Below, in pieces: positions 48,182-62,763 of a stretch of DNA of 64,000 nt. The stretch is from assembly GCA_033980235.1 (NCBI GenBank), contig CM067075.1:20162844-20226843 (forward strand). Reading direction: 5' to 3'. Source of the DNA: Diadema setosum. Its lineage: Eukaryota > Echinodermata > Echinoidea > Diadematoida > Diadematidae. Every line of letters starts with the position of its first letter. The stretch's first letter is position 1. The position numbers and the translations under genes are program-made. The notes below the pieces were generated by a model. That model made no database searches. It had not been told where the DNA came from and was given only the letters and a program-made list of their open reading frames with translations.

Positions 48182-48183
48182 TG
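48177..48183 (+). repeat. Target-site duplication, 5' copy, of the stop-codon MITE
   Basis: ACTAATG, containing the aquaporin stop TAA (48179-48181); repeated at 48350-48356. Confidence 0.8.
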
Positions 48184-48349
48184 CAGGGCTCCACACTAAC
48201 TTTTATTTTTGGTGGCCAAAAGGCAAACATCCGACCTTTTTTGGTGGCCCGATCAGGCCACCAAATTCTTCAATATCTGAAATTTTGGTGTCCCGACGTG
48301 CGTTTTTGGTGGCCCCGCGCCACCGCGCCACCGTTAGTGTCGAGCCCTG
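48184..48349. mobile_element. hAT-like MITE at the AQP11 stop codon
   Basis: 166 bp. Left end CAGGGCTCCACACTAAC; right end GTTAGTGTCGAGCCCTG: 17-bp inverted repeats with one mismatch, and CAGGG ends as in hAT elements. Flanked by ACTAATG on both sides; hAT enzymes usually make 8 bp, so one base is lost or the boundary is off by one. The interior carries several GGTGGCC / GGCCACC motifs. It begins 2 bp after the stop codon and so becomes the start of the 3' UTR. Confidence 0.85.
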
Positions 48350-48356
48350 ACTAATG
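48350..48356 (+). repeat. Target-site duplication, 3' copy, of the stop-codon MITE
   Basis: ACTAATG, matching 48177-48183. Confidence 0.8.
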
Positions 48357-51300
48357 ACAAGCTAACTATTAAAATTACAATTACAGAGAAACACAGTGCT
48401 GATTCCATCCACACAATATCTACCAGTACACTTATATGGCGAAAACACAGGCCATCTCAGACTTTTATAATTACACGCCGATAGTCCTGTTTACGTTCGC
48501 TCGAAATTAACTTTTTTTGAACATTTATTTTTGATACGCAACATGATGTGAAAACCCTTTATTTTTGTGTGTGGACACAAAAAACCGGTCACTCTCACAA
48601 TGCACATTTTGATTTGAAAGTTGGTCATATTCTTTTTTTTTAATGGAAAGTTTCATGATGATTTGTGTGTGTGAATATTACTCAAAGAAATCACTGCATC
48701 GCGATGCAGAAACCTATAACTCCAGTGTGAATGTGGCTAGAGTGGCAACCTCTGTATGTTGTTGTTGTGTGTGTGTTTTTTTTTTATTGTAAGACACGAT
48801 TTATTTGGGTTTTTTTGTGTGTGCTAGTAGACCTCAGCGGTTGAGCCATATCTCAAGGGGCAGCATTTGAAATATTTCATGAGCTTCTTGCAGATGATGC
48901 GTCCTCTGGTATTTTTCTTTACAAGTGAATGATGATTAGACTGACAAGATCGAGTATTCAGTGCGTTCCATGTGGCGATTCGATTTCTCACCTTCCATGA
49001 GTCATACCTCAGGAATGTAAATTGTGTGGTCCCAAAGTGGGACAGTTATTAATGTGCTGGGATCCGAGCAACTCATTCTACACTTGTACATCAGAGCCCT
49101 GTCAGTATCTGTTGTCAACTTTGACTTGTGAACTGAAGCATTCCTATGGCTCCCCCACACAGAGGCCTTGATATCAACCTGTTGGTTTTTTGACTTAAGG
49201 AAAATATAATCATAGGAACAGCTCTTTGGCCGAGAATGATAAGGGTGTTAAGATGCCACAAAAGCCATGATAGTGTTTGAGGTACCTTTAATAATGCCCA
49301 TATCATTCTCACCTGACGAGCTGATTAGATTTGCACAATTATCCAATCAGTAAAGGTTTTACCAAAATTATTACTCTCTGCGAGGCCTTGGTATTAAGGG
49401 ATTATTTGTTTCCTGGTCGTATCTTCTTTAATCTCCTCTCCATTTGCTGACATGCTGTTTAAATACTCCTGCATCATAATTTGCATCGTGCAAAAACGTA
49501 TTACGGGTGTCCACTGGTACATTAGCTAAGATATAACTGTCTTCATTCTCAGCATGTTATTTCTCAGATTTTTGTTTGTTTTGTTTTGTGTGTTTTGTAC
49601 ACCACTGAAGTACATAAATTTTTCCAACTTTTAAAGTGAGTGCCATCTCTCCATTTTTTTATGTCATCAGATATTGGGAGTAAGTTTGATAAATGTTCTC
49701 ACAGCATATACTTACAGTGGACAGCACTGAAACATCTCTATCAGTGACTTTAATTGTATGCTTTGCCTTGACTTATTGTTCAAGTTTGTATACCAACATT
49801 TGAAATGTAAGCTAATTTGTTTTGATGAAATATTTTTGTTGTATGATAATCTCCTTCTTTATATGCTCATTTCTCTTGCCTGTCACTCACACATCTTTCT
49901 AGCATTTTTTGCAGCACCTTTTGAGTGAAGATATTTGTGTGTTTTTTTGAAATCCAATCCCTTTCTTTTTAATAAACAATTTTCCATATGAAACTGCTTT
50001 GATTCATTTCACACTTTCCATGCTTTGATATCTATTGCTAGAATGTATCAATTTAATGTGAACAAAAAAATACAAGTGTTAACTGATGCAGGTTTATTTA
50101 TTTTTTTTTTCAGTTTTCATGGATTTTCAATGCATTTTAATATCAAAAGAGCACGAAATGTCCGACTCTTTTCAGTTTCTGAAGAATGTAGATCATGTGA
50201 CTGTTCTTACCAGACCAGATAAGTGCCTTAAAGAGCGAATAATATGTTTACTAAAGTGCATGCTATTTAAGAAAATAGGTAATGATAATGTTCAATCATT
50301 GAGGGCATTAAACAGACTTCATATCTCATTTCATATTAAACTATAGTTCATTGATGTAAAGTGTAGTTTACCTTTAAGCATTAAACTTGATGTGTTTATG
50401 AAGTTTGATGTCCTTTGTTACCATTTAAAACCAGCAAGGTCTAATTGTGAAATTTCCTTAGCACTGTCTTAAATCTACAAGAACTGCATTTACACTCACG
50501 TTTGCACATTGCAATGCTACATATTCATACAACTCATTTCATTTGAAAAGGAATGTATATTACATTTTTGTTTCCTGTTCAACAGAGTTGATATTATCAT
50601 CTTTAAAGGTTCATTCTTAGTTACGCATTATCTATGAATTTGATATATCATACTTGAATTTATCATAACAGGTCAGGTATCCTTCAACAATTTTTTTTTT
50701 TTTTAATGCTTTTACTCTGACCTTGATTGACGTTGATTTTGTCAACAATACTTAACAAATATGCCAAGCTCAGCCGCAGCATGTGAGGGGGTTTGTCAAT
50801 AATCATTGCCATAATGGCTGTGTATCGATAAGAACCTGAAAACGTTTTGGTCATTAGGGTGGCATTGGCTCCCCCTCACTCCATTATTGGTGCACGCCAA
50901 TTGAATTGACCATCAATTAGAGCCGTGCCGCGGACCGCTGCTTGCTTCATGAGGTCAATTAATTCCATCATTCACCATCGCTGATTCCATGATTGACACT
51001 CAAAATGAATTTGGTTCAACTTGATCATCTCTGCAACTAAGGAAACCCTCACTGATGGGTTATTTCGAGGTATTCCTTTGTTGCACAAGCATGGCATTGT
51101 GTGAGAAACTTGTCTCAAATTACTGTATCTGCTTGATTAATCCTCAAAGCACTTCATGTTCACATGCATACTCTTGCTTGTTGCATTCAGTAATGTGCTC
51201 AATGTCATCTGGCGATGAATGCCTATTGTATAGCAGGAATTATGTTTTATGTGTGAAGGGGTCTTTTGTTCAGTGCATGCTTGTCTTGTCAGACTGAAGA

Positions 51301-53370
51301 CTGTCGATATCATGGTGCTAGTTATTGGACTGTAAGTTAATGTGCTATGAACATTGGTATTTCCCTTGTGGGGGGAGGGGTCTTGTAATCAGCTTTCTGA
51401 TAATTGCCACTGGGGAGGCACTGGAATGATTTTATATTATTGGTGAACTGTGTGGATTTCTGAATTGCCTGAGTTTCTGAGTAAGCATCAAAAAAGCATC
51501 TGAATGTTTTTCAACTGAGACAAACAAATATATGAAATGAACAGAAAATTACTGAAATGGAAGATGATTTTTCACTCTTCTCCATGGATTGAATGATGAG
51601 TTAATAGTGAGAACAGTATACAGCACCAAACCACAGGAATTGGGTTTCTGGGATTCTGCAAATAGACTTATTCTCTGCTCAGCTAGTCTTAGGGCATTTG
51701 AGCCAATCAGCCAAAAATAAAAGAAGGGAGCCAGAGGATTGTGGGATTGTTAAACAAAGCCCAGGAAGTGATGGGTATCATCTCACTCAAAGGAATCAAT
51801 AATATCTTGAGCATGGTCCAATACTTGTTATAGCCAGTTCATTATTTTCAGGCAAGAATAAGATACACTCCATAAACTCAGCATTAAAAGTTCACTTCCT
51901 TGGTCTCCCAGAGTTCAATGACCCATGTTTTGTTACCTTTGTTTTTAAAAGCACAAATGCCTTTATCTTCTTTACCATTGTGTTCAGTGTTTTTTTTAAT
52001 GATATTATTAATAATATGTCATTGAGCAATCAAACTGCTGGGTTCAAAGCAAGAATAAGTTAACTCCATAAACTTTACATCCAAAGTAAAAACTCTTTCT
52101 GCAATACATGCTGATGTTAATAAATGTATGCATTGTGTATACCATGTAGAACATCCATATGGTGAATGAAATATGGGCAGTCCTAATCAGGAATAATGGT
52201 TTTGAGAAGGTCATTTTGTGATAACTGTAGATTTTTTTACCTTAATTGTATTAAATGAAGGTAGTGCCTCATGAATCATATTCAGTGTTGATGTAATTCT
52301 TCACAGCTGGATTCAAGAAATGATGAGAAGTATTTACCCTTAATCAATCTGATTTTACTTCTCAAGAAATATGCCTTTTGAGATGTCAGAAAAGATGTAT
52401 GAATAGCTGCTGGGATGGCATTAAATGCAGATGTGATTGACTAATTTTAGTGGTAAAGCTGGTCGTGGCTTTAAATCACTCATGTCATAATAGAGTAAGT
52501 TCAAGAATTCTTTTTGGTGTGGTTAGTGTAATGTTTGTACCTATAACCCAGGGGGAATAATAGCATTGATTTTCAATTAAGTGTATATGCCACCAAAAAG
52601 AAAAAAAAATGGGGGGGGGGGGGGGGGAGCAACCGTTGATATTGATAAGTCCCTTTTTGATATTTGTAACCTTTACTTTTGACATTTCAGTATATGACTT
52701 GTTTTGTTTTTTTCATCACTTGGATCACCAAATAACACTGATGACATTTGGAATTGTAACAACCTCGATACCTTTATTAAAATCTGAATTAGAGACCTAT
52801 TTTTTTTTTTTCCAGCAACTTTGTGAATGATGCGTGACACACTGTGGGAGTTGACCTTTGAATGTTTCTACAGATAAATGGTGCTATATAAATGCTGTTT
52901 CATCACTTAATGTTACAGTGCACTCCTATTTCTTTTATTTACTTTGATAACTGTCTTAGTCATCTTAATGTTCTTTAAGATTTTATTTATGCAAGTGTTG
53001 CATAATGTTTGTATGAGACTGAAGTTCTTCCTAATACATGTACATCAATCAGTTAATGCTGACATGAACATATTTTTGTTTGTTATTTGTTCAGTTCACT
53101 CTCAGGGTGAACATAAAATGATATTTCGTCAAAGTTAACTGACCCTTCCACAGAGTGCGAGGTGTACACTTGTGAGATTTCTGAATGGTTTTTCCACGTT
53201 GATGCACGCCGCTGAGTCTCACCTGTAATTAATGATAGGCAGTCAATGTACTTCCTTGGGCCCACATGCAAGATGTGGTGTAATCATAGACATGTATGGT
53301 GTTATTTTTTCTAATTGCCACCGTGGTGGAAGAGCCCTCACCATAAAATATTTGAAAAAGTGTTGCAATA

Positions 53371-53559
53371 CAGGCAACCTTGCTTAAGTCGACCTCCCAT
53401 AAGTCGAATAATCGCCTAAGTTGAAGGTCTTTTCAAATCCTCTTCTCTTTATATTGTATTGATTTTAATCCCTCATAAGTCAAATTTTCTCTAAGTCGAA
53501 GCTATTTCTTCAGTCCAAATAGATTTAGACTTAGAAATAGACTTAGGCGAGGTTGACTG
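53371..53559. mobile_element. Pogo/Tigger-like MITE, copy 1
   Basis: 189 bp between TA dinucleotides (53369-53370, 53560-53561). Left CAGGCAACCTTGCTTAAGTC; right end complements CAGTCAACCTCGCCTAAGTC. The interior repeats AAGTCGA motifs. Non-coding. Confidence 0.8.
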
Positions 53560-54487
53560 TATTTGCCAGTATTAAAGCAGTTACGTGAAACACTATACAC
53601 CATGATGTGTACACCACTATAAACTATCATGTCATGTTATCCCTGCATTTTGACTTCTGTATTTTGTAGGCCATCTCAATTTAACAAATATTCTGGATTT
53701 AGATGTCCTTTGCCACAAAGGTTATTATTTTCTTGTTGTTTCGGCTCTCACTTTTTTTTTTTTCAATGAGCCCCATTGTGCTGTATAAAGAGTGAGGCAC
53801 CACCGTTTTTCTTTGCTTCAGCATGAGTACATTATCAGGGGAAGACATGTCTTATTGTGCCAGCCTGTCCCTAGGCAGCTGGGCTCATGAATCTTTTATT
53901 CTGCTACTTCTGTGTGAAAAGTCTTTCCTATGGCTCCACATTTATCATCTTTTTAGGCCCCTTGGTTAAAGCATTCCTTCCCATCAGCAGTCTAGAATGC
54001 CAAATTGATAAGATGCACTTTAGGTTGCACTTTTTGATCTAAGGTTCATGAAAGGCAGGTCAGGTACAGTTTTAATTTGCCTTGAATTCAGGCTATCGAA
54101 GGGTGTACCATTAGTCTTCAATCAGTGTTTGAGGTCAATAAAGGTCTTGTGCTGTGATCGATGCAGCAGCGAGCACTGGTCTGGTGTTATCAGCTTTGAG
54201 CACTTTGAAGATTTAACACCATTTAATGATACTTTGAAATGTAAATATTGCAAATATGTTACAAGGCCAGACCCTATATATAATTTTGTAGAAAAGTAGA
54301 GTACATGTACTTTTTTTTTCTATGGTGATAAAAAAGAGAGGTGCCTAAGTACATGTATATGAAAGTGTATATTGAAAGTACATGTATAATCTATTGGAAA
54401 GAATCTCTATAGAGAAAGTGATCGAAATTCAATGTCAGAGAATGCACATAATCTACATTCCATTGCTTTCTTCATCATCACAAGCTT

Positions 54488-54637
54488 TGAGCTATCTACA
54501 AGAACTACTTGAACTAAATACATGTAGCTACAAGAACTATTATACGTTTTGTAGCTACTAAATAGCTACAAGAACTATTATAGCTCCTAAACAGCTACAA
54601 GAACTTGTAGCTATCTACAAGAACTACAAGAATCTAC
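54488..54637. repeat. Short minisatellite of GCTACAAGAACTA-type units
   Basis: AGCTAC-AAGAACT recurs at least five times with TATTATA, CTACTAAATA or TATC between copies. Confidence 0.7.
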
Positions 54638-57600
54638 TTGAATTTTTGTGTTTTTGTCAGAACAAATGCATCACCATATTTGCCTAGAATTTTTATATGT
54701 ATAATTATGTTGTTCAGCATCATAGATGCACTAGTCTTTAGTAGACCACTTAAGTCCACCTGTTTGTGTGTTAACATTGTTTCTGATGTTCATATCTATT
54801 CAATAGCAGAGGTCTTGTATCATGAGTGTATTTTGACACAGATGGAAGAGAGGGAGGTGCAGCTGTGAGATGTGTAAAGAGTGTTGGGGCTGCTGACGAC
54901 ACACGGCCTTCGTCTTTTGACTGCATGTTTGATGAACTTGTCAAGCACGCAGCCACCCCCACCTACGTGTTGCATTAAGAAACCCATTTGGACGAGGTAA
55001 CTCCTGCGATTACTCCATGAATATTTTATTTCCCCGAGCCTTGTTTGAACCACCCCTGTTGCTCTCCCCTAATGGCCTGGCTGATTCAGTGCTCTAACAC
55101 AAACAACCTTCAACTACACTTAGCAGAATTCTGGAAGTTGATTACTCGCTACACTGAGCCCAATCGTGCTTTGAACATCAAATCAGTGTGTTCCATTTTC
55201 TCCATAACAATCAATTTATCTACCCCCATTTTCTCCCTTCTTGGCGCTCCTGTCTGAAAATGTGTGTGTGCATCTGTTTGTCAGACTGTTTTTACCTCTT
55301 TTCCCTTCGGAGCAATTCCATTTAACTTCTTGATTAAACCTTTCGCCATGGTCGGTTAAACAGTCAATTACAAAGCATCACCCTGATGCATTTTTAGCTG
55401 AAGCATATCCTGCCTTTTTCTTTTTTTATTTGTTTACATCTTGTAAGATAATTGCCATTGTTGACCTTAATGTCATTTGTAATTTTGAAGTATTTCATCG
55501 TTATGCATTGGATGTGTGACCTATATGTAAGTGATTGTGTATTTGCAATGTCATAGCTGTATGTTTACCTATCAGTACATAATGACTCTTATACTAAATT
55601 TGGAGTGTATGCTACAATCAATAACCTTGGCACAGCATTATGAGAATACACATGGCAATGATTGACAGGGTAGTGTGTGTGCGTGATAACTGATATTACT
55701 TGTGGATCACAATTTTCTGTTTCTTTCTATCATATAATGTAATCTTATGATGTACAGGTATTTGTAGACGTTTTTTCCTTCATTTTCCATGGGGGAAAAA
55801 AATCAATGCTTTGTGTTGAATTTTGGACAACTTGTAATATCGCAAGTTATGTATCTTAAATATATAAAAAAAAAGTTATGTATCTTAAAAAAAGGGTATG
55901 TCAGAGGTCTTCCTTATTATTGATGATTATGTATCATATTTGTACATTAGATCATCAAGGAGGATGTATGTGTATTGAACCCAAACACACACTTGGCAAA
56001 ATTTGTATTTTTTTAAATTTCATTGTGCACTCTGGAAGGGCTATAATGGCAAAAGTGTCATGGAGACATTCTGTGCAACTGAAAATAGATAAAAAGAAGG
56101 AAAAAGGAAGCAGATTGACCACAACAATGGGAAGAAAAGGTTCCATTACTCCTTTTACTTGTACTAAGGACTTCAATTTCCTTCAATATTCAATGATTAT
56201 CTTGAAAGTATGCTTTAAGGTCATGAAACTTACACATGACCTTTTGGAGAATGCAGAGCTGATGAATTTCACAGGCTCCGCCAGCACCCTGTTCATCAAA
56301 TTTCCCAAGATGGGACTTGTGGCAGACACCATAACTGCCCCAGTGGACCACCCACACAATGTCTCAGCAGGTGCATGTGTGAAACCAGAAAGCCTCGCAA
56401 GGCAGAAATGATATCCCATGAACAAAAAGCGAAGCTCCGTGTGATAACGAGTAAAGTATTGGTCCCGGGTATATTCACGCCAATGGTGTTTTTTGGTGAT
56501 ATTTGTAATTCATATCGTGGCTTAGTTTCTGTGGGGTGAAGGGGAAAAAAGTGTTGATACTAATTTGGTTAGTTTGCCAAGATATTCAAATGAAGGCCCT
56601 ATTGTTTTGTGTTTTTTTTGTGTGTTTTTTTTTTTCAATTGACGATCTAGTGCTAAGATCTTCAGTTGTTCCCACTATAACATGGGGGGGGGGGGGGGGG
56701 CTACAGAAGTTTATATCAGTCAGAAGTGGAAAAGTCCAGCTTTGATGCCTTTGCTACGGAGTGTTACTTGAGGCAACAATGCCTTCACACTTTGCATTTG
56801 ACCTTGAGATGGAAAACTTTCCAGAAGTGTGGTATCCCATTAAACCAAGACCTTCCTCTAAATGTAAAACATGTTACATGCACTAGCTGTACATTAATGT
56901 CTTAAGCTATAACGAGCATTGTTTTGTTGGAATTCAAACCCCTGTGTGATGTTTTGGCAATGATCCTTTTGCCTGTGTGTGAATCCATTTGCTAGCACAG
57001 TGATGCATTATAGATGTGTTACTTGAAACTCTGGTATTCATTGATTCTGGGTATAAATGCTCTTCAGTTGTATCAGTTGGATTCTGGGTTGTCTCAGGGT
57101 TGCTGTATTCTTGTGGCTTTAAGCTGTGATAGGGACATAGATACATGAATTGCAATACCACTGACCCAATTAACAAACTGACCGTCCAATCTGATGATCA
57201 GTCTGGTGATCTGCTGCATCCACAAACTTTATCTGTCATGTGATCTGTCACGCTGTATGTCAATACTCCCCCCCCCCCCAAAAAAAAAAAAAAAAAAAAA
57301 AAAAAGAAGAAGAAGAAAGAAATCAGGATGAGTGGTTATCGACATGTCTCTCATTACTGCTGGCAACTTATCTGTGTGGAATGTCGATAACATTTTGAAA
57401 TTACTCTCTTTAAGTGATGAATGAAATATCGATAGATGATTTATTGTTAGCCAACTGTTCTGGAACCATGGAAACTAACTGATTTCATTTATTTTGCAAT
57501 TGTTAGCAACTATGTGAAACAGAGCTTTAGAACAGGACATACAAGACTAGAAAGTGATAATTTGACAAATTTGCTAAATACATGAGTAGTCATTGTGATT

Positions 57601-59797
57601 TAATGAAACCTTGATATAAACCGCAAGTCTTTATTGCTGTGTAAAGAGCCCTGAAGCACACAAGTGTTTATTAATGTCCATAATGTGAAGCACTAAATTT
57701 CCAATTTGTTTTGAAAGAAAAAAGGACACATTTTGGAGAATTTTTTTTTTTTTTTTTTTTTTTTTTTGAGTGGATTAAGCGGTGGTGTATGTGCTGGTAT
57801 GGTGCATTGTTCAAATGGGGGAATAGTCATTATTTCCACAGTACTTGATTTTGCCATCACAGCCAGTACTGATCACAGCACAATTAATGAACCACTGAAG
57901 CTCAGATAAATATTATTGATTTATTTGTGTGTTTATTGCTTTCTGCTAACATAGAGGTAGTAATTCAGGAACCTCTTTAAATTTGAGTGTTACGTAGGTT
58001 CGTTTCATTTAGTGTGAATCATATATGGTTATCTCTCTCCCACCTGTGAAAACGTTGCCAAGAAGAAACTATGATAAGGCAAGCCATTATTATTTCCATC
58101 AATTACATAACTATGTATGTGCATGATATACACACCTCTTCACATGATGAAAATATTTTTTGTTGAAGTGTCATGCATAATTTGATTGAAATAAGAAAAA
58201 AAAAAGGGTCCTTTCTAATGACTTTCGCAGATTGACCAGTGCAAGGAAAGGAAATTATTAAAAGAGGAGTTTATTTGTGCCTCCTTTTCGTGCCACGAGA
58301 AAGCGTGGTAAAAAATAGACACGTGATGGCAGAGGAAGAGATGAGGTATGGGGTGATGCGAAAGTTATGGACAGAGGGTCACTTGCTGGTGTGTTCCGGC
58401 ATAAAAAATTGACTGTTTCACCTATCGGTCTGGTGTTTTTGAAAGTCCCGAGGGATTGACCCTTCCTCAATTAAACATGGACAAACACTCCATGCACAAT
58501 GGATGCTGCAAAACAACACTTGACGACAGCTAGTGATAACTCAAACTTGGCAACAATTTGTTACTTCAGGAGTTGCATCCCAGGGGAAACTCCAGCCACC
58601 ATCCACTGCAGTCAGGTGTTGGACCTGAATCATATTGAAGACAGTAGAAAGCCTCGCTCTCCCCATTATAGTCTTTGTGCAGAAAAGAAATAGATACATC
58701 CATGCCTTTGCATGCCGCATTGGAGACATACAGCTGTACTGATATCTCTTTATACATGTGTGAACCATTGATATTTCATGCTGTTTTCATTAAAAAAAAA
58801 AAACCCTGTCTTTTTTTCTTTTTAAAGTGACATGCTGCTCAATGTCCCTGTACCAGTATATACAATATAAAGCCATGTGTTGTTGAAAGAAGTTGTCAGT
58901 GTCAGCTTGCCCTAGCTAATTTCTGCAAATTTTTATTGGTCAGATTATTCTGTTTACTCAAGGTCGACTATATTTTTGAATACTGTATCTTGATGTCAAT
59001 GAATAGTTCAATTCTGTACAAGTTTGTAATGAGCTTTTCATATCATGCTTGAATTATTTTGTAAAAATCATTCCTTTGTCAATGAGACCAATCTCTGTTT
59101 TCAGCAAATAGCTACCTCGGAGTGATAAAGTGGAGAAGTTTGTCTTGATCAAGTGTGTGATTCCGTTTAATATTAGAATTTTTGTGTAATTTTAAGAGCT
59201 ATTTTTGGTAATCACTTGTAATTATGATTTCTGAGCGTAACTTCCATTTTTGTTTGTTTGTTTGTTTGTTTTTTGTATGAGATTCTTTTAGAACTGAAAT
59301 CAAGTGCACATTGAAATTGATAATGTTCAATATTTTTTTTTTCTCTTCCAGCTGTTTTGAAGAAATGTTCTTTGCTTTGCCTTGTGGTGCCATGCTATTG
59401 TACACTTATGTTTGATTGTAAACTGCACTTTATTTTGAAATATTTGCCTTGTTGCTACATTATTACAATTTGTACTCAGTCTTGAACATTTTAGCTCAAT
59501 ATTATATACTCAAAAAATTTGATAGGTGTATAAAAATAAAATTGATACATAAAGCTCAAAAGAAATTGAATTTTAGTTGTTTGTTTTTTTATTTGCTTGT
59601 ATGTGTCACTTTGCTGTAGCGTATTGTTGTGCTCCTGCAGTTTAGTTTGTGTATACACCATACATCCATTTTAGATTGGTTCTGGGTAAGCATACACTGT
59701 GAAGATAAGTGAGAAACATGTATGGTGTACAAGCATGTAGGCCAACCATGACATGCTCGTAACAGGCACAAGTACTGCTGTCTCTACAACCCAAATA

Positions 59798-59972
59798 CAA
59801 TCAACCTTGCCCAAGTAGAATCCAAAGTGACCAGTGAAAATTTCCTATGATTTACTTGAATTTCAACATACACAATAGAATCAGGATGTTACGTCCTTTC
59901 GAATAAACATTTTTCTTCAATTTTGCCTGTAGTTTACAACTTGGGTGAAGTCACCTCGGGCAAAGCTGACTG
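59798..59972. mobile_element. Pogo/Tigger-like MITE, copy 2
   Basis: 175 bp between TA dinucleotides. Left CAATCAACCTTGCCCAAGTA; right end reads CACCTCGGGCAAAGCTGACTG. Diverged relative of the 53371 element. Confidence 0.7.
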
Positions 59973-62167
59973 TACAAGTACAAAGTATATGCACCCCAAA
60001 TGACATGCTGAAGAATCTTGCTATTGGTTTGTGAAGTGATGACATCACATTCATTTCCATACAAATGGTCATGAATAATATCAGTTTTGTAGCAACATGT
60101 GACATTGCAAAACTTCCTTATCTTTGAATAAACACATATGCAATCTTTTTGAAAGTTCTACTGTGCTGTTTAACTAAATCTATTTTCTTATTCTTCATAG
60201 TTAGTTTGAATCTGGAGTGAAGTGTTACTTTAAGCTACTCTTGTAGCTTGAAGTACTGTAACACTAAAGCTAAAGTAAGAGAATGCCCATGCAAGCTCAA
60301 CAGCCTCTCTGTCGGAGGTAATTTGCATGGTACCCTTTGCATGCAGTCAGAGTACCCTCATATGGGTTTTACCAGACATATAAGAACTGTGGAAACATCG
60401 TAAAATGAGAGCTTTAAAAATTGTTACTTATGAAGTAGAGCTTGTCTGCATTTTACCCATAAAAATATTTTATGACAGGATGCATGTTACAGTGTAGGTT
60501 AGAAAGCCTACAGAAGACTGAGTAAATTCTGTATCCACCTGCACAACTCATGGCAAGGTATCGTATCACGAGGGCAACCTTGAAATTGATTGCAGTTACC
60601 ATGGTAACAACTATGCACAAACCAATCATTTGTGGGCATTTAAAATGAAGGACCACTCCATGTCCAATTTGGCTGTAGTATTCAGTGTACATGGTGTATG
60701 TAGCTCTCCCAAGGTCCTCTCGGCCGAGTCACATTCAGTCATCAATTCGAACAGAAAGGGACTATAGGCAGAACCAAACGTTGCCCGAAGCCTGTTTTCA
60801 ATACTTCACCTTAATTGGTAAGTCTTCAAAATGAAGAATTTTTGGGATTTCAAGTTAACATTTATCCCGCGATACTAAATCTGTCATGATCCTGAATGCT
60901 ACAATGTGAAGCCCGATTACGCTATGCGTATGGGACTGCTGGTTGCTGTGCGTAATGGGGCTGCTGGTCGCAGTTAATTGCATGATTACTAAGACATGAG
61001 AGCACTTTGGGGCGAGTAAGTCTCACAGTGTTAGTTATATGAAAGGTACTTTAACCTGAAACACAAACTAAGACAAGAAAATTTTTGAGGTACCAAAACT
61101 TTTTATTATCTTTAACCCTTTCTGTGTCGGGGACGATCAGGCAGTGTGTATAAGGCTATGGGTGTTTCTGTGCCTAGAGCATACCAAGGCTTAAACAGAG
61201 AGAAATCAACCCGACCCAGCCAAAAGGGAGATGTTAAATTCATGAAAGCCTTCCTGACTGTTGGGATAGGAAAAAAATGAGTTTATTACCAGGCTACATT
61301 AATTCTCCATATAATCCTTCTTGTCCACTGCACTACAATCAGTTGAATACAAGCCCAACTCATCCCCCATGAAATAATATCCTTGTTTCTTTTTTAGTCT
61401 CTTTGTTCTGTGCTGTGGCTGTGTCCTACTTCTTACCTCAAGTACAGTCAATCATAGCAAAGTTAGAAACTTTACTATAACCCTCAATGAAAATACATTG
61501 TACAATTACATGTATCACAAATATACTTGGCACATAAGAATACCCAACCCCACAAGCAAACAAACAATCACACAGAAAAACACAATAACCAAGAAAGCAC
61601 AATTTTTCACAACAAAATTGCCAAAATTTATATCCTGTACATTTTCAGTTTAACTGACTTTGACATGAATATGTTTATAAGGCTCTCATGGCTGGTACAT
61701 GTACAATGATAGAGCATGGCATGGCTGACACAGAACCCCTGTGAACAATCTACCCAAAGCACTTTATTGCCTTTAGTATAAATAGTGAAATGTAAGACAA
61801 GAGGAGGGTACACAGTGCGGCAATGTTCACGCAAACCATCTAAAATTCAGGGCCACTTGCATTATCGGTACGTCATCTTGCATGCCATCTTTCAGGTGCA
61901 TTTTTTCCCCCCTCCTCAGTAACTTGAAGATTACCATGAGCAAAAGGCAATTCTGGACAAGATTTAATTTAGTCTGAAAGGAAAGTAAGATTTGATAAGC
62001 AGAACAGTGAACATTTGACAAAATTTGACAAAAATTAGAGACTTAATGGAGATATGAAGTTTTGCTAATTTTTGCCAGGCATTTCTTTGACAGTTGATAT
62101 GAATATGCAAATGAGTGGGGTGATGATGTCATCCTCTCACAAATTTTTCCATATGATAATTATTTTC

Positions 62168-62168
<1 letters not shown>

Positions 62169-62201
<33 letters not shown>
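62169..62201. repeat. Poly(A) run of 33
   Basis: Uninterrupted A tract. No retroelement body was recognised just upstream. Confidence 0.9.
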
Positions 62202-62205
<4 letters not shown>

Positions 62206-62763
62206 AAAGTCCAATTTTCTGCAATACAAGTACTGTACATATACACGTGTATAAACAAATAGTGTTATTCCTCCTGGAATATCCTCAAAGTAATGACCAA
62301 AATTTTCCAAATTTCACAATTTCTGTAAAAGTTTTATCTGATTTTGATCAAATTCTCACTGTTGTGCCTAATGAATTTTACTCTTTCTTTTCAGACTGAC
62401 TTTCAACTATTAATGCAGAATTGCTCTTTAAGATGTCTTGAGTGATTCCTGGAAATGAGTCCTTCTATACTATAATGTATATATCCATCCTTTTAATCCT
62501 GCATCCATTCATTACAAAGTCTCATCATGCTTTGTAATATGGAATTGACTTTTCTAAAGTCTACTTCAAACAACTGTCCTCAGGCTTTGTTTCTGTCTTA
62601 TGTTTGTTGTATTTTTCAACAAGTCAGATTGATTGATAAACTGCACGAAATGCAAATATTAAGCTTCCTGGTTGTGAAATGCTGGCAGTTCACACTAAAG
62701 GAAACTTTAAAAATAACATCCCGTTTTCCCCAGATACATGTCAATGCCATAATCTTTAGAATA

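Noticed and set aside
54048..54299. 83-codon frame with several Cys residues resembling a zinc-binding pattern
   Set aside because: Cys spacing does not match a known zinc finger, and the DNA around it is non-coding in character.
55878..56411. 177-codon plus-strand frame
   Set aside because: Longest frame in the right half, but no domain, no splice logic and low-complexity Lys stretches; the antisense is partly open too. Not enough to call a gene.
62169..62201. Poly(A) run as the tail of a processed pseudogene
   Set aside because: No coding remnant or target-site duplication could be found beside it.
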